The notes beneath the pieces were generated by a model. It was given only the letters and a program-made list of their open reading frames with translations, searched no databases and had not been told where the DNA came from. A stretch of 64,000 bases of DNA from Eubacteriales bacterium (GTDB lineage Bacteria > Bacillota_A > Clostridia > Christensenellales > Aristaeellaceae). Made by a program: the position numbers and the translations under genes. The stretch spans positions 4,765-68,764 of the forward strand of contig JARKQG010000134.1 of assembly GCA_029974035.1 (NCBI GenBank), given 5' to 3'. This document shows, piece by piece, positions 33,237 through 42,039 of the stretch; position 1 is the first letter of the stretch; each line of letters begins with the position of its first letter.

Positions 33237-34589
33237 CTACGCCTCGTAGCGGATCAGCGCCTGGGCGGCGGCAAGCGACGGCGCGAGGCCCGCGGCGGCC
33301 ATGCCGTAGAGGGCCGCGCCGTAGGCGGCCTCCTCCTCGTGGGCGGGGATGAAAAGGGGCATGCGGAACCGGGCCTCGAAGGCCAGCCGCAGGGCCGGGT
33401 TTTTGCGGATGCCGTTGCCGGAGCCCACCAGCGCCTCCGGCGCCCGGGCGCCGGCGCGCAGCATGTCCAGGTACAGCTCGTACAGCTCCTGCGCCATGCC
33501 CATGAGTGTCGCGCCGATCAGCCGTCCGGCATCAAAGTTGTCGGGCGACAGGTTCGAAATCGTGCCCCGGAGCGCCGGATTCCTCCGGGTGCCGGAGAAA
33601 AGGGGCGTCACCACGGGGTTTCCGGGCAGCGCGATGGCGCGAAGGGCCGCCTCGTTCATGGCGGGGTACAGGCTTTCCGCGTCGCAGCCCGCCAGGCGCG
33701 CGCAAGAGCGCAGGAAGCCCTCGAGAATCTGGTAGGCGCGCCCGCCGCAAAGGGCCGAACCCACCAGCAGATACGCCCCGTCCGTCAGTGGCCGCCGCTC
33801 GGCGGCCAGGAGGGCGCCCGTGGCGTCCGACATCATGGAGATCTGGCCGCCGGTGCCCATGTTGACCAGAACGGATGTTTCCATGTCCCGGACGGAGCCG
33901 ATAAAGCTGGCCTGGTTGTCCCCCAGCGCCGCGGAAACGGCCGCGCCCCGGTATTCGCCCACGGCCTCGACGCCCCCGGTGACCTCCGGCAGGATGGCCC
34001 GGTCCATGTTGGCGTTGGCGAAGGCGGTAAGGTCCCACGCGCCGGAGGGCATGTCAAAAAGGCCCATGCCGGCGGCGTTTGAGGCGTGGGTCCGCGGCGC
34101 GTGCCGCCCGGCGAGGCGCATGGCGGCGTAGTCCGCGATGGTGCAGATTCGGGCCGCGCCCTCGGGCACTTCGCCGTTCATCTGGTTGAAAAAGTGGGTG
34201 GTGAGCCCGAAGCCCGTGGCCATGGGGCAGCCGGTGCGGCGGGACAGCTCCGAGGCGTAGGTGCCCTCCCCGAGGGGCAGGTCGCCCCGGCCGTCCTGCC
34301 AGGTGGCGAGGGGGCCCGCCGCGCGGCCCCGCGCGTCCACATACAGGATGCCGTGCATCTGCCCGTCCAGCCCGATGGCGGCCACCGGCGCGTGGCGCGC
34401 CATCAGATCGTCCGCGAGGCCGATCACCCCGTCCACGATCCGGTCCGGGTCCTGCAGGCGCTGCCAGGGCGCGCGCCCGGGCAGGCCGGCGCCGTTGGGC
34501 CGCGTGGCGGCCTCCAGCACCCGCCCGTCGGGCGCCAGCGCCACGGCGGACAGGGTGGTGGTGCCGATGTCAATTCCAATGACGTTCAT
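33237..34589 (-). CDS. FGGY-family carbohydrate kinase (sedoheptulokinase-like)
   Basis: 450 residues. MNVIGIDIGTTTLSAVAL gives the ATP phosphate-1 motif; AIGLDGQMHGILYVD, LATWQDGRG and LGDNQASFIGSV contain substrate and catalytic-Asp positions of FGGY kinases; VNMGTGGQIS and VGSGNGIRKNPALRLAFE give the adenosine motif. The ATWQDGR pattern recalls sedoheptulokinase. It is the last gene of the ROK-GRE operon and likely phosphorylates the sugar that the glycyl radical enzyme acts on or produces. The ATG at 34589 has AGGAGG seven bases upstream. Confidence 0.83.
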   Translation of the reverse strand: MNVIGIDIGTTTLSAVALAPDGRVLEAATRPNGAGLPGRAPWQRLQDPDRIVDGVIGLADDLMARHAPVAAIGLDGQMHGILYVDARGRAAGPLATWQDGRGDLPLGEGTYASELSRRTGCPMATGFGLTTHFFNQMNGEVPEGAARICTIADYAAMRLAGRHAPRTHASNAAGMGLFDMPSGAWDLTAFANANMDRAILPEVTGGVEAVGEYRGAAVSAALGDNQASFIGSVRDMETSVLVNMGTGGQISMMSDATGALLAAERRPLTDGAYLLVGSALCGGRAYQILEGFLRSCARLAGCDAESLYPAMNEAALRAIALPGNPVVTPLFSGTRRNPALRGTISNLSPDNFDAGRLIGATLMGMAQELYELYLDMLRAGARAPEALVGSGNGIRKNPALRLAFEARFRMPLFIPAHEEEAAYGAALYGMAAAGLAPSLAAAQALIRYEA

Positions 34590-34608
34590 GGGCGTTCCTC
34601 CTGTCAGA

Positions 34609-36984
34609 TCAGCAGCAGATGGCGCTGGAGGCCGGGTCAAGCCGCCGGATGATGTCCTGCTGGATGGCAGGGGACAGGTCCAGGAAGTTGACGAAGGTGC
34701 CGTGGATGCGCATGATGTACACCCCCGAGGGCGCGTACTTTTTCGGGTTTTCCAGCACTTTTCGCAGCATTTCCGGCGTGGTCACGTTGACGTAGAGGTA
34801 GAAGGGCGCGACGCCCTTTTGCATCGGGTTGAAAAACAGCGGCCCCACCACCTTGTCGCGGAACTCCAGCCCCTTTTGGGAAAAGTCCGCGCCGCGGAAG
34901 TACTTGGGGTCCACCCCCACGTGGGAGGCGTAGCCGCCCACAAACTTTTCGTAGGGCAGCTTCATGGCCGACAGCGTGCGCAGGCCCAGTCCGCCCGCCG
35001 CGTCGCCCGCCAGCGGGTCGATGCCGTAGTTGAGCATCTCCCGGGCCAGGCGCCCGTCGGGGGTGGCGCCCACCCAATAGCCGTAGAGCAGGTGGGTGGA
35101 GGGGGTGGAAAAGTCCGGCCGGAAGGGGTTGCCCAGGTAGTTTTTCAGGGCGGAAACCATGTCCGACACGCGCGAGGCGATCTCGGCCGCCTCGTCGTCC
35201 GGGGCGGACTCGTTTTCGCCGTACTTGGGGCAGGCGCGAAGGAACGCGCGCAGCTCCTCGTAGCCCTTGAAGTTCGCCCGCAGGGCGTCCACCAGCTTTT
35301 CCGCGTCGGCGGGGCGCTCGGCCAGGAGCCGGTCCACCGCCACAAAGGAATCCGCCAGCACCGAAAGCCCGTGGATCAGGCAGCCGCTGCCGTTGTAGCG
35401 GGTGCCCTGGTGGACGGTGTCGCGCATGTCGTAGCCGGTTTCCAGCCCGCCCATCATCGCGGACAGAAAGGGCACCGGCAGGCGCGAAACGGCGCGGGAG
35501 GCGTCGTTGGCGGCGCGCTCCATCTCCCGGAGGAAGCCCTCGAGGTTCCGGTAGAACCTTTCGCGCAGGTTGCGAAGCCCCTCCCCGGGCGCGGCAGGCT
35601 CCACGTAGCTGGCGATTTTTTCGCCCGTCACCAGCGACGCGCCGTCGGTCAGCGTCAATTCCAGAATCTTGGGCAGGTTCAGCCAGGTGTTGGTGGTGTT
35701 GCCGTTGTCGCGGCCCATGATGAGCGGCTCCTGACAGCCGGCGATGGCGTAATCGCTCAGGTCCTCCGGGCGCACGCCCGCGGCGGAGAGGGCCGCGAAC
35801 ACGCTGTCGTCGTTAAACAGCGAGGGCGTGAGGCAGCCGGGGGTGAAGAAGAAGCGGCCCATCTCGCGGTAGAGGGCGTCGGGCGTATTTTTATGCAGCT
35901 TGACCGACAGAATCGGCTGGGGCAGGTTCATTTCAAAGTAGGCGTCCAGCAGCGCGTAGCTGGTTTCGTTGGTCAGATCGCGCCCGGCCCCGTCCCGGCC
36001 GCCGACGATCAGATTCTGGGAGATGGCCCAGCTGCGGTCGCCCACGTTGAAAAATACCAGAAGGTGCGTGAGGTACGCCGCGGCTTCGGCGCGGGTCAGC
36101 CCCTCGGCGGCGCGGTAGGGCTCGAAGATGCGGTCGGCGTTGCCCACGGAGAAGGCGAAGGGGTTGGGCGCCTGCTCGGCGCACATCACCTGCCACAGGA
36201 TCATGAAGCTCTGGATGGCCTCGCGGAGCGTATCTGCGCCCCGGGCGGGCACCTTTTCGAGGGTTTCGCGGATGCGGTCAAGCCGCGCCCGGTCCTCGCC
36301 GGAGGCCTTTGCCGCAAGCGCTTCCGCCAGGCGCGCGTACCGCCCGGCCAGCATCACCGCGGCCTCAAGCGCCCTAAACATGCCGCGGAAGTTGGCCTTT
36401 TTCTCCGGGTCGGCCTCAAGGGCGATCTTTCCGTCCAGTTCCCGGATCAGCTCGAGGGCGCCGCGCCGGATCAGCGGCCGCACATCCGGAATCACGTGGC
36501 CGGTGACCTGCTCCATGAAGAAGGCGACCTCACCGGTCAGGGGTTCCACCCGCGCGTAGGCCTCGCTGAGGGCGCGCACGTAGGGGGTGGCCGCGTCGTG
36601 GGCGCGAACCTTTTCGATGCGCTCGGGCGGGAATTCGTCGTTGGGGTCGATGTCGCCGAAGACCGCGGTAGGGTCGCAGTAGCCGGCGAAGGACTCCACC
36701 TTGAAGCTGGGGTTGATCAGCGCGTAGGACCGGGCGAAGGCGTCCCGCTGGGTGCCCGCGAACAGCGCGTGGGGGCTGATGGAGATGGGCAGCGCCGAGA
36801 GGGCGTCGTAGAGCAGGTTGGCCGCCCGCTCCTCGGGGGACAGACGGGCGTACTTTTCCTCACCCGCCGCGCAGGATTCGCGGATCAGAAACCAGCCGTC
36901 CAGGCGCGTCCGCGCCCGCTCCTCACGAAACAGCGCCTTGGCCATGGCGATCGTCGCCTCGGGGTTCAGTTTGACCGCTTCCAT
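34609..36984 (-). CDS. Glycyl radical enzyme, pyruvate formate-lyase superfamily, unknown substrate
   Basis: 791 residues. The thiyl Cys is Cys417 in AIAGCQEPLIMG (GCxE) and the glycyl radical lies at Gly762 in RIHGTFVNF, 29 residues from the C-terminus. Most family members have R-V-x-G-(Y/W)-S here, so the GTF is unusual. The GCxE acid next to the Cys is typical of dehydratases (glycerol, propanediol, choline lyase class), not of PFL, which has Cys-Cys. Start at 36984 has GAGGAGGAGATCATC upstream. The gene follows its activase by 13 bases and precedes the FGGY kinase by 19. Reaction unknown: a C-O elimination or C-C cleavage of a sugar or polyol is inferred. Confidence 0.85.
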   Translation of the reverse strand: MEAVKLNPEATIAMAKALFREERARTRLDGWFLIRESCAAGEEKYARLSPEERAANLLYDALSALPISISPHALFAGTQRDAFARSYALINPSFKVESFAGYCDPTAVFGDIDPNDEFPPERIEKVRAHDAATPYVRALSEAYARVEPLTGEVAFFMEQVTGHVIPDVRPLIRRGALELIRELDGKIALEADPEKKANFRGMFRALEAAVMLAGRYARLAEALAAKASGEDRARLDRIRETLEKVPARGADTLREAIQSFMILWQVMCAEQAPNPFAFSVGNADRIFEPYRAAEGLTRAEAAAYLTHLLVFFNVGDRSWAISQNLIVGGRDGAGRDLTNETSYALLDAYFEMNLPQPILSVKLHKNTPDALYREMGRFFFTPGCLTPSLFNDDSVFAALSAAGVRPEDLSDYAIAGCQEPLIMGRDNGNTTNTWLNLPKILELTLTDGASLVTGEKIASYVEPAAPGEGLRNLRERFYRNLEGFLREMERAANDASRAVSRLPVPFLSAMMGGLETGYDMRDTVHQGTRYNGSGCLIHGLSVLADSFVAVDRLLAERPADAEKLVDALRANFKGYEELRAFLRACPKYGENESAPDDEAAEIASRVSDMVSALKNYLGNPFRPDFSTPSTHLLYGYWVGATPDGRLAREMLNYGIDPLAGDAAGGLGLRTLSAMKLPYEKFVGGYASHVGVDPKYFRGADFSQKGLEFRDKVVGPLFFNPMQKGVAPFYLYVNVTTPEMLRKVLENPKKYAPSGVYIMRIHGTFVNFLDLSPAIQQDIIRRLDPASSAICC

Positions 36985-36997
36985 GATGATCTCCTCC

Positions 36998-37723
36998 TCA
37001 GGTTCTGACGATGGAAAGTCCCCGGGCCGAAAGCATGCTCTCCAGCGCCTCGGCCCGGCCCGGGGGCAAAAAGGCGTCCTCCATCCGGTATTCCATGCCC
37101 AGCTTCGCCCACTTGTCCCGGCCGTACTCGTGGTAGCGCAGCACCTCCACCCGGGCGCGGCCGGCGAAGCGGGCCAGGTATGCGCAAAAGCCGGACAGCG
37201 CCGCGTCATCGTCGTTGACGCCGTGGATCAGCGGGATGCGGATCAGCATCTCCGCCTTCGAGGCCGCGGCGGATTCGAGGCCGGCCTTCACCCGGCCGAG
37301 GGAAAGGCCGGTGTATTTTTCGTGCGCGGCGCCGTCCGGGTGCTTGAAGTCGGCGATCAGCAGGTCCAAAAGGGGCAAAAGCCGGGACAGTCCGGGGTGG
37401 GTGGCGTTGGTTTCCAGCGCCGTGTGGACGCCCTCGGCCTTTACCAGGCGCAAAAGCTCGCTCACCGCCTCGAACTGGCAGGTGGCCTCGCCGCCGGTCA
37501 GCGTCAGCCCCCCGCCGTCAAAGAACATGGGCCGCGCCTCCAGCACCGATTGGGCGACGCGCGCCACCGCTTCCCGGCGGTTGCCCGGCCGCCCGGCAGA
37601 AAGGCCCTCGGGGTTCGCGCACCAGGGGCAGCGCATGTTGCAGCCCGCCAGGTGGTACACCAGCCGGTTGCCCGGCCCGTCCTGGTTGTAGTTGAAGCCC
37701 TTCTGGAAGTACTCAATCGTCAT
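36998..37723 (-). CDS. Glycyl-radical-enzyme activating enzyme, radical SAM
   Basis: 241 residues, the compact form without extra ferredoxin clusters. The radical SAM cluster motif is C28-NMR-C32-PW-C35 (CxxxCxxC). GGGLTLTGGEATCQFEAV, HTALETNATHPGL and IRIPLIHGVNDD are typical of PflA-like activases, which abstract hydrogen from the Gly of the adjacent GRE. Its ATG (37723) overlaps the TGA of the ROK gene (ATGA). It should activate only the neighbouring enzyme. Confidence 0.92.
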   Translation of the reverse strand: MTIEYFQKGFNYNQDGPGNRLVYHLAGCNMRCPWCANPEGLSAGRPGNRREAVARVAQSVLEARPMFFDGGGLTLTGGEATCQFEAVSELLRLVKAEGVHTALETNATHPGLSRLLPLLDLLIADFKHPDGAAHEKYTGLSLGRVKAGLESAAASKAEMLIRIPLIHGVNDDDAALSGFCAYLARFAGRARVEVLRYHEYGRDKWAKLGMEYRMEDAFLPPGRAEALESMLSARGLSIVRT

Positions 37724-38937
37724 GATACGCCCGCCCTTCGGAAGGCGCCGGAGGGCCGGTCCAGCAGGCGGTCCAGCGCGGCGACGCCCGCGCCGAGGAG
37801 CATCGGGTCTCCCGGCAGGCGGTTGACCGACACCTTCAGCGCCCGGTAGACTTCCGGCATCAGGTGGCGGCACAGCACGCCCTCCACCGTTTCCAGGAAC
37901 AGTTCCCCGCCCTCCACCATCCGGTCGGCGAACACCACGCAGTCCGGGTTCAGCGCATTGATGAGGCCCACCACGCCGAAGGCCAGCTGCCCCACCACCC
38001 GGCGGTAGGCGTCCCGCGCCGCGGCCTCGCCCCCGCGCACCCGCCGGAGGATCTCGGAAGCGGAGGGGGCGTCGCCCCCCGCCGAAAGGCTCGCCTGGGC
38101 GTAGGTGGCGCGCAGCGCCTCGGAGGAGGCGTACAGCTCCAGGCAGCCCCGGTTGCCGCACTCGCACAGCGGCCCCGCAAAGTTGATGGAGGTGTGGCCG
38201 ATCTCTCCGGCGTAGCCGGACGCGCCGTGGTAGACCCGGCCCCCGGCGATCAGCCCCGCGCCCACGCCCCGGTCGCACACCACGTAAAGGAGGTTTTCGT
38301 CCCGCCGGTGCTCGCCGTACCAGAGCTCCGCCAGCGCGCCGCAGTTGGCGTCGTGCTCGAGAAATACCGGCGCATCCACCACGCCCCGCAGCCCCTTTTG
38401 GATGTCCACCGCCGCCCAGCCGGGAAAGCCGCTCATCAGCGTAATGCGCCCCGTCCGGGCGTTGAAGGGCCCGGGCAGCGCCACCCCCAGCCCGATGACC
38501 GGCCCGGGCGCCCGGGCGAGGGTGCGCCCCACCAGCGCGGCAAGCGCCGAAAGCGACGCCTCCGCGCCGTCCTCCGGGCAGCGGTCCGCCTGCTCGAAGA
38601 CCAGCGGGGTGCCCGCCAGGTCGTACACCGCCGCGGCGATGTAGTTCCGGTTGATCCGCGCCGCCCCCAGAAAAAACCGGTCCGCGTTGAGCGTCAGCCC
38701 CATGGGCCGGCGGCCCATGGGCGCCTCCCGACCGGTGGTCTCCGACACCAGTCCCCAGTCCACGAGCTGGCGGACGATCTTGGTGATCGTGGCCTGCTTG
38801 AGCCCGGTGGCCCGGGCCAGCGCGACGCGGGTCTCCGCCCGCCCCGCGTGCAGCGCGCGAATCACCAGCGAGAGGTTGCCCTCCTTCTGCGCGTCGCGGT
38901 TGATGCCCGAATCGTATTGCATGGCCGCCCCCGACAT
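37720..38937 (-). CDS. ROK-family transcription regulator
   Basis: 405 residues from the first ATG; a second ATG at 38922 has GGGGG upstream and may be the real start. N-terminal HTH: VALARATGLKQATITKIVRQLVDWGLV. C-terminal ROK domain: IGLGVALPGPFN, HDANCGALAELWYG, the zinc motif CECGNRGCLE and GYAGEIGHTSIN. It should repress the operon until a sugar or sugar phosphate binds. It opens the four-gene operon. Confidence 0.88.
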   Translation of the reverse strand: MSGAAMQYDSGINRDAQKEGNLSLVIRALHAGRAETRVALARATGLKQATITKIVRQLVDWGLVSETTGREAPMGRRPMGLTLNADRFFLGAARINRNYIAAAVYDLAGTPLVFEQADRCPEDGAEASLSALAALVGRTLARAPGPVIGLGVALPGPFNARTGRITLMSGFPGWAAVDIQKGLRGVVDAPVFLEHDANCGALAELWYGEHRRDENLLYVVCDRGVGAGLIAGGRVYHGASGYAGEIGHTSINFAGPLCECGNRGCLELYASSEALRATYAQASLSAGGDAPSASEILRRVRGGEAAARDAYRRVVGQLAFGVVGLINALNPDCVVFADRMVEGGELFLETVEGVLCRHLMPEVYRALKVSVNRLPGDPMLLGAGVAALDRLLDRPSGAFRRAGVS

Positions 38938-38951
38938 TCTTTACTGAGTGT

Positions 38952-38980
38952 ATTATATTCCGCGGTGCCCACGCTGTCAA
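38952..38980 (-). promoter_or_regulatory. Perfect-consensus promoter of the ROK-GRE operon
   Basis: On the minus strand TTGACA (38980-38975), exactly 17 bases, TATAAT (38957-38952). The start codon follows about 15 bases later, so the leader is very short and a ROK operator would have to overlap the promoter. Confidence 0.88.
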
Positions 38981-39052
38981 CGGCGGCGCGCCCGCCATTT
39001 TGTTAAATCCGCGCCGGTAACGATTACATTTCCCGGCGCATTCGGCTCATCA

Positions 39053-39081
39053 GTAAAAAAAGCCCGCGCTTTCGCGCGGGC
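39053..39081 (-). terminator. Terminator of ald
   Basis: GCCCGCGC/GCGCGGGC (39062-39069 and 39074-39081) form an 8-bp stem, followed on the minus strand by T7. Confidence 0.85.
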
Positions 39082-39092
39082 GGCACACCGGC

Positions 39093-40196
39093 TCAGAAGC
39101 TCAGCGCGCGCAGGGGAAGGCCGAAGGCGCCGGCCACGCCGGGATGGGTCACCTCACCCTCGTAGGTGTTGATGGCGGACACGATGGCGGGATCGCGCCG
39201 GGCGGCCTCCTCGAGGCCCAGATCGGCAATTTTGAGGCCGTAGCCCAGGGTGGCGTTGGTCAGCGCCATGGTGGCGGTGTAGGGCACCGCGCCGGGCATG
39301 TTGGCCACGCAGTAGTGCACCACGCCGTCCACCACGAAGGTAGGATCATCGTGATAGGTGGGGTGGGTGGTTTCCACGCAGCCGCCCTGATCGACGGCCA
39401 CGTCCACGATGACGGAGCCGGGGCGCATCCGCTTCAGATGCCCGCGGCGGATCAGCTTGGGCGCGGCGGCGCCGGGGATCAGCACCGCGCCGATCACGAG
39501 GTCCGCGTCCGCGATCTCCTCCTCGATGGCGTGGGTGGTGGAGAACACGGTCTTGATGCGGCCGCCGAAGATCTCGTCCAGCTCCACCAAGCGGTCGATG
39601 GAGAGATCAATCACGGTCACGTCCGCGCCCAGGCCCAGCGCCATGCGGCAGGCGTTGGTGCCCACGAAGCCGCCGCCCAGCACCGCCACCTTGGCCTTGC
39701 GCACCCCCGGCACGCCGGAGATCAATACGCCCCGGCCGCCAAAGGGCTTTTCAAGGCACCGGGCGCCCTCGATGGCGGCCAGACGCCCGGCGATCTCGCT
39801 CATGGGCTTGAGCAGCGGCAGCTGGCCCTTTTTGTCCCGCAGGGTTTCGTAGGCCACGCCCTTGCATCCGGCGGCGAGGAGCGCCTCGGTCTGGGCCCGG
39901 TCCGCCGCCAGGTGCAGGTAGGTGAAGAGGATCTGGTCCCTGCGGATTTTGGGGTACTCCGCCGGCAGCGGCTCCTTGACCTTGACGAGCATATCGCTTT
40001 CGGCCCAGACGGTGTCGGCGTCGGTCAGCACCGCGCCGGCCTTTTCGTATTCGGCGTCACAAAAGCCGCTGCCCTCGCCCAGGCCCCGCTCCGCCAGCAC
40101 CCGGTGGCCGTGCCGCGCGTACTCCGCGGCGTTGGCGGGCGTCATCCCCACCCTGAATTCGTTGTTTTTGATTTCCGCGACGCATCCGATGGTCAT
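39093..40196 (-). CDS. ald: Alanine dehydrogenase
   Basis: 367 residues. N-terminal MTIGCVAEIKNNEFRVGMTPANAAEYARHGHRVL, then YLHLAADRAQTEALLAAG, KKGQLPLLKPMSEIAGRLA and the NAD fold KVAVLGGGFVGTNACRMALGLGADV, with VDVAVDQGGCVETTHPT and CVANMPGAVPYTATMALTNATLGY. All are typical of bacterial alanine dehydrogenase, which converts alanine to pyruvate, ammonia and NADH. The second of two ATGs (40196) is preferred by spacing to GAGGGG. It is a single-gene unit with its own terminator. Confidence 0.95.
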   Translation of the reverse strand: MTIGCVAEIKNNEFRVGMTPANAAEYARHGHRVLAERGLGEGSGFCDAEYEKAGAVLTDADTVWAESDMLVKVKEPLPAEYPKIRRDQILFTYLHLAADRAQTEALLAAGCKGVAYETLRDKKGQLPLLKPMSEIAGRLAAIEGARCLEKPFGGRGVLISGVPGVRKAKVAVLGGGFVGTNACRMALGLGADVTVIDLSIDRLVELDEIFGGRIKTVFSTTHAIEEEIADADLVIGAVLIPGAAAPKLIRRGHLKRMRPGSVIVDVAVDQGGCVETTHPTYHDDPTFVVDGVVHYCVANMPGAVPYTATMALTNATLGYGLKIADLGLEEAARRDPAIVSAINTYEGEVTHPGVAGAFGLPLRALSF

Positions 40197-40352
40197 ACGC
40201 ATTCTCCCCTCGTCGATTCCGAATCCCCCGCGCGACATCGATGCGGCCCGCGCCCGCGCGCTGCGGGGCCGCCCGGCACAAGCCGGCGCATGCCCCATCG
40301 CACGCCAATTTAAAGAAAATTCGACGCGGAGGCGCGTTTTCCTGTATGCGAA

Positions 40353-40375
40353 GAGCGCGCCGCGGGGGCGCGCTC
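40353..40375. terminator. Hairpin between the PGI and ald genes
   Basis: A 9-bp stem GAGCGCGCC/GGCGCGCTC around GCGGG, probably ending the ABC transporter operon on the minus strand; no clear T run follows. Confidence 0.45.
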
Positions 40376-40402
40376 CTGTAAAAATTTGACGCGGAACCCG
40401 GC

Positions 40403-40981
40403 CTACTTCCACCTGGGGTTGTCCACCAGCGTGGGCGTGCCGCCCACATCCATCACCAGCTTGCGGTAGCCCTTTTGCTCGATGGTGCCGTAGTCGTGCC
40501 CCGCGTCGGAGCGGAAGGCGAAGAACATCACCAGCGGCGTATCGCCGGTGTTGATCGAGCGGTGGGCGTTGCGCCCGGGCACGTAGAGGCTGTCGCCGGC
40601 CTTGACGGGGCAGAGCGTGGTTTCCCCCTCCGGGGTTTCCATCAGCATCGCGCCCTGGCCGGAGAGGCAGTAGTACACCTCCGCCGCCGCCAGGATGGTG
40701 TGGAAGTGCCCCTTGGTCAGGAAATACTCGCCCGCCACCTGGCCGGGGTAGAGGATGGTGGTGCCAAAGCGCAAATCACCGCTCTCCTCGGGGATGAAGT
40801 CCAGCTCGTAGAATTCGTACACCAGCGGGTTTTTTTCGGCGGCCAGCGCCCTGGCGGCGCCGGTATCGCAAAACACGTTCACCAAATCCTTCATGTACCG
40901 GGCGGTGGGCCGGACCTTTCCGCTGTCGCAGCGGCCGGTGAGGGGATTAAAATCCAGCACAAAGGGCTTTACATCGGACAT
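40403..40981 (-). CDS. Cupin-type phosphoglucose isomerase
   Basis: 192 residues. A single cupin barrel with GQVAGEYFLTKGHFHTILAAAEVYYCLSG (metal His-x-His and Glu), SLYVPGRNAHRSINTGDTPLVMFF (third His) matches the archaeal-type PGI family, which interconverts glucose 6-phosphate and fructose 6-phosphate. It is the last gene of a ribose-type ABC transporter operon and begins 19 bases after the permease. Its presence there points to a hexose phosphate as the product of the imported sugar. Start is the second ATG (40981). Confidence 0.85.
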   Translation of the reverse strand: MSDVKPFVLDFNPLTGRCDSGKVRPTARYMKDLVNVFCDTGAARALAAEKNPLVYEFYELDFIPEESGDLRFGTTILYPGQVAGEYFLTKGHFHTILAAAEVYYCLSGQGAMLMETPEGETTLCPVKAGDSLYVPGRNAHRSINTGDTPLVMFFAFRSDAGHDYGTIEQKGYRKLVMDVGGTPTLVDNPRWK

Positions 40982-40999
40982 GGGCATTCTCCTTTATGT

Positions 41000-42022
41000 T
41001 TATTTGATGGCCAGGCCGCGGGTGGAGCGGTCCATGCTTACGGCGATGGCCGCCAGCACGAACACGCCGAACACCACGTTCTGCCAATAGGCATCCACGC
41101 CGATAAAGTTCATGCCGTTGTTGATGATGGCCACGGTGAACACGCCCAGCACCGTGCCCAGGGCGCTGCCCTTGCCGCCGGTGAGCGACGCGCCGCCCAG
41201 CACGCAGGAGGCCACGATCAGAAGGGTGAACGGGTCGCCGATGGTGGGCGCGCAGGAGCGCAGCTTGGCGGCCAGAAAGATGCCGCCCAGCGCGGCGCAC
41301 AGGCCGTTGAGGGTAAAGACGATGATCTTCGTCCTGTCCACGGGTGTGCCGGCGATGCGCGCGGCGCGCTCGTTGCCGCCGATGGCGTACATGGCCCGGC
41401 CGGTGGCGGTGCGGGTCTGGAACACGTGCACCACGGCCACCAGCACGAGCGCCAGCACGAGCGGCAGGCCCACCACGCCGAAGGACACCTTGAACCAGTT
41501 GACCGCGCCCCACATGCTCTTGGGCACGGAGATGGGCGCCTCCGCGATCAAAAGCGCCGTGGACTGCCACACCGACATGAACCCCAGCGACGCGATAAAC
41601 GAGGGCACCTTCAGCTTCACGTGGATCACGCCCAGCAAAAACCCGGCCAGAAGGCCGAAGATCAGGGAGAGGGCAAAGGCCGACAGCGTCGCCAGCGCGA
41701 CGTTCGGCTCCTGGCCGCTCGCAGCGTACATGTCGCTGAAGGCCTTGAGGCACTTGACGAACATGACGTTGGACACCGAGCACACCGCGCCCATGGACAG
41801 ATCAATGGAGCCGAACAGCAATACCGACGTCATGCCCACCGACATGATCATCAGCGGCGCGGTGTCGCGCAGAAGGTTCGTCAGGTTGCTGGTGCCCAGA
41901 AAGTTCTGCTGCGTGACCGAAAGCCCCACCAGCAGCAGGATGATGGCCGAAAAGCTGAAATATTGGATGATCTTTTCCCGCAACCGGTACCGGCGGCCGG
42001 CGTCCACGGTTTTCTGGCTCAT
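41000..42022 (-). CDS. Ribose-type ABC transporter permease (second)
   Basis: 340 residues with eight to ten hydrophobic segments. LLVGLSVTQQNFLGTSNLTNLLRDTAPLMIMSVGMT and FGSIDLSMGAVCSVSNVMFV are RbsC-type, followed by GFLLGVIHVKLKVPSFIASLGFM and the ATPase-contact loop FFLGGNERAARIAG (YAIGGNERAARIAG). It should be one half of a heterodimeric channel with the upstream permease. ATG 42022 has GAGGGTG upstream. Confidence 0.87.
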   Translation of the reverse strand: MSQKTVDAGRRYRLREKIIQYFSFSAIILLLVGLSVTQQNFLGTSNLTNLLRDTAPLMIMSVGMTSVLLFGSIDLSMGAVCSVSNVMFVKCLKAFSDMYAASGQEPNVALATLSAFALSLIFGLLAGFLLGVIHVKLKVPSFIASLGFMSVWQSTALLIAEAPISVPKSMWGAVNWFKVSFGVVGLPLVLALVLVAVVHVFQTRTATGRAMYAIGGNERAARIAGTPVDRTKIIVFTLNGLCAALGGIFLAAKLRSCAPTIGDPFTLLIVASCVLGGASLTGGKGSALGTVLGVFTVAIINNGMNFIGVDAYWQNVVFGVFVLAAIAVSMDRSTRGLAIK

Positions 42023-42039
42023 ACGCGGCACCCTCTTTC

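Noticed and set aside
33237..38937. Microcompartment-type glycyl radical operon
   Set aside because: No shell-protein, phosphotransacylase or aldehyde dehydrogenase genes are present.
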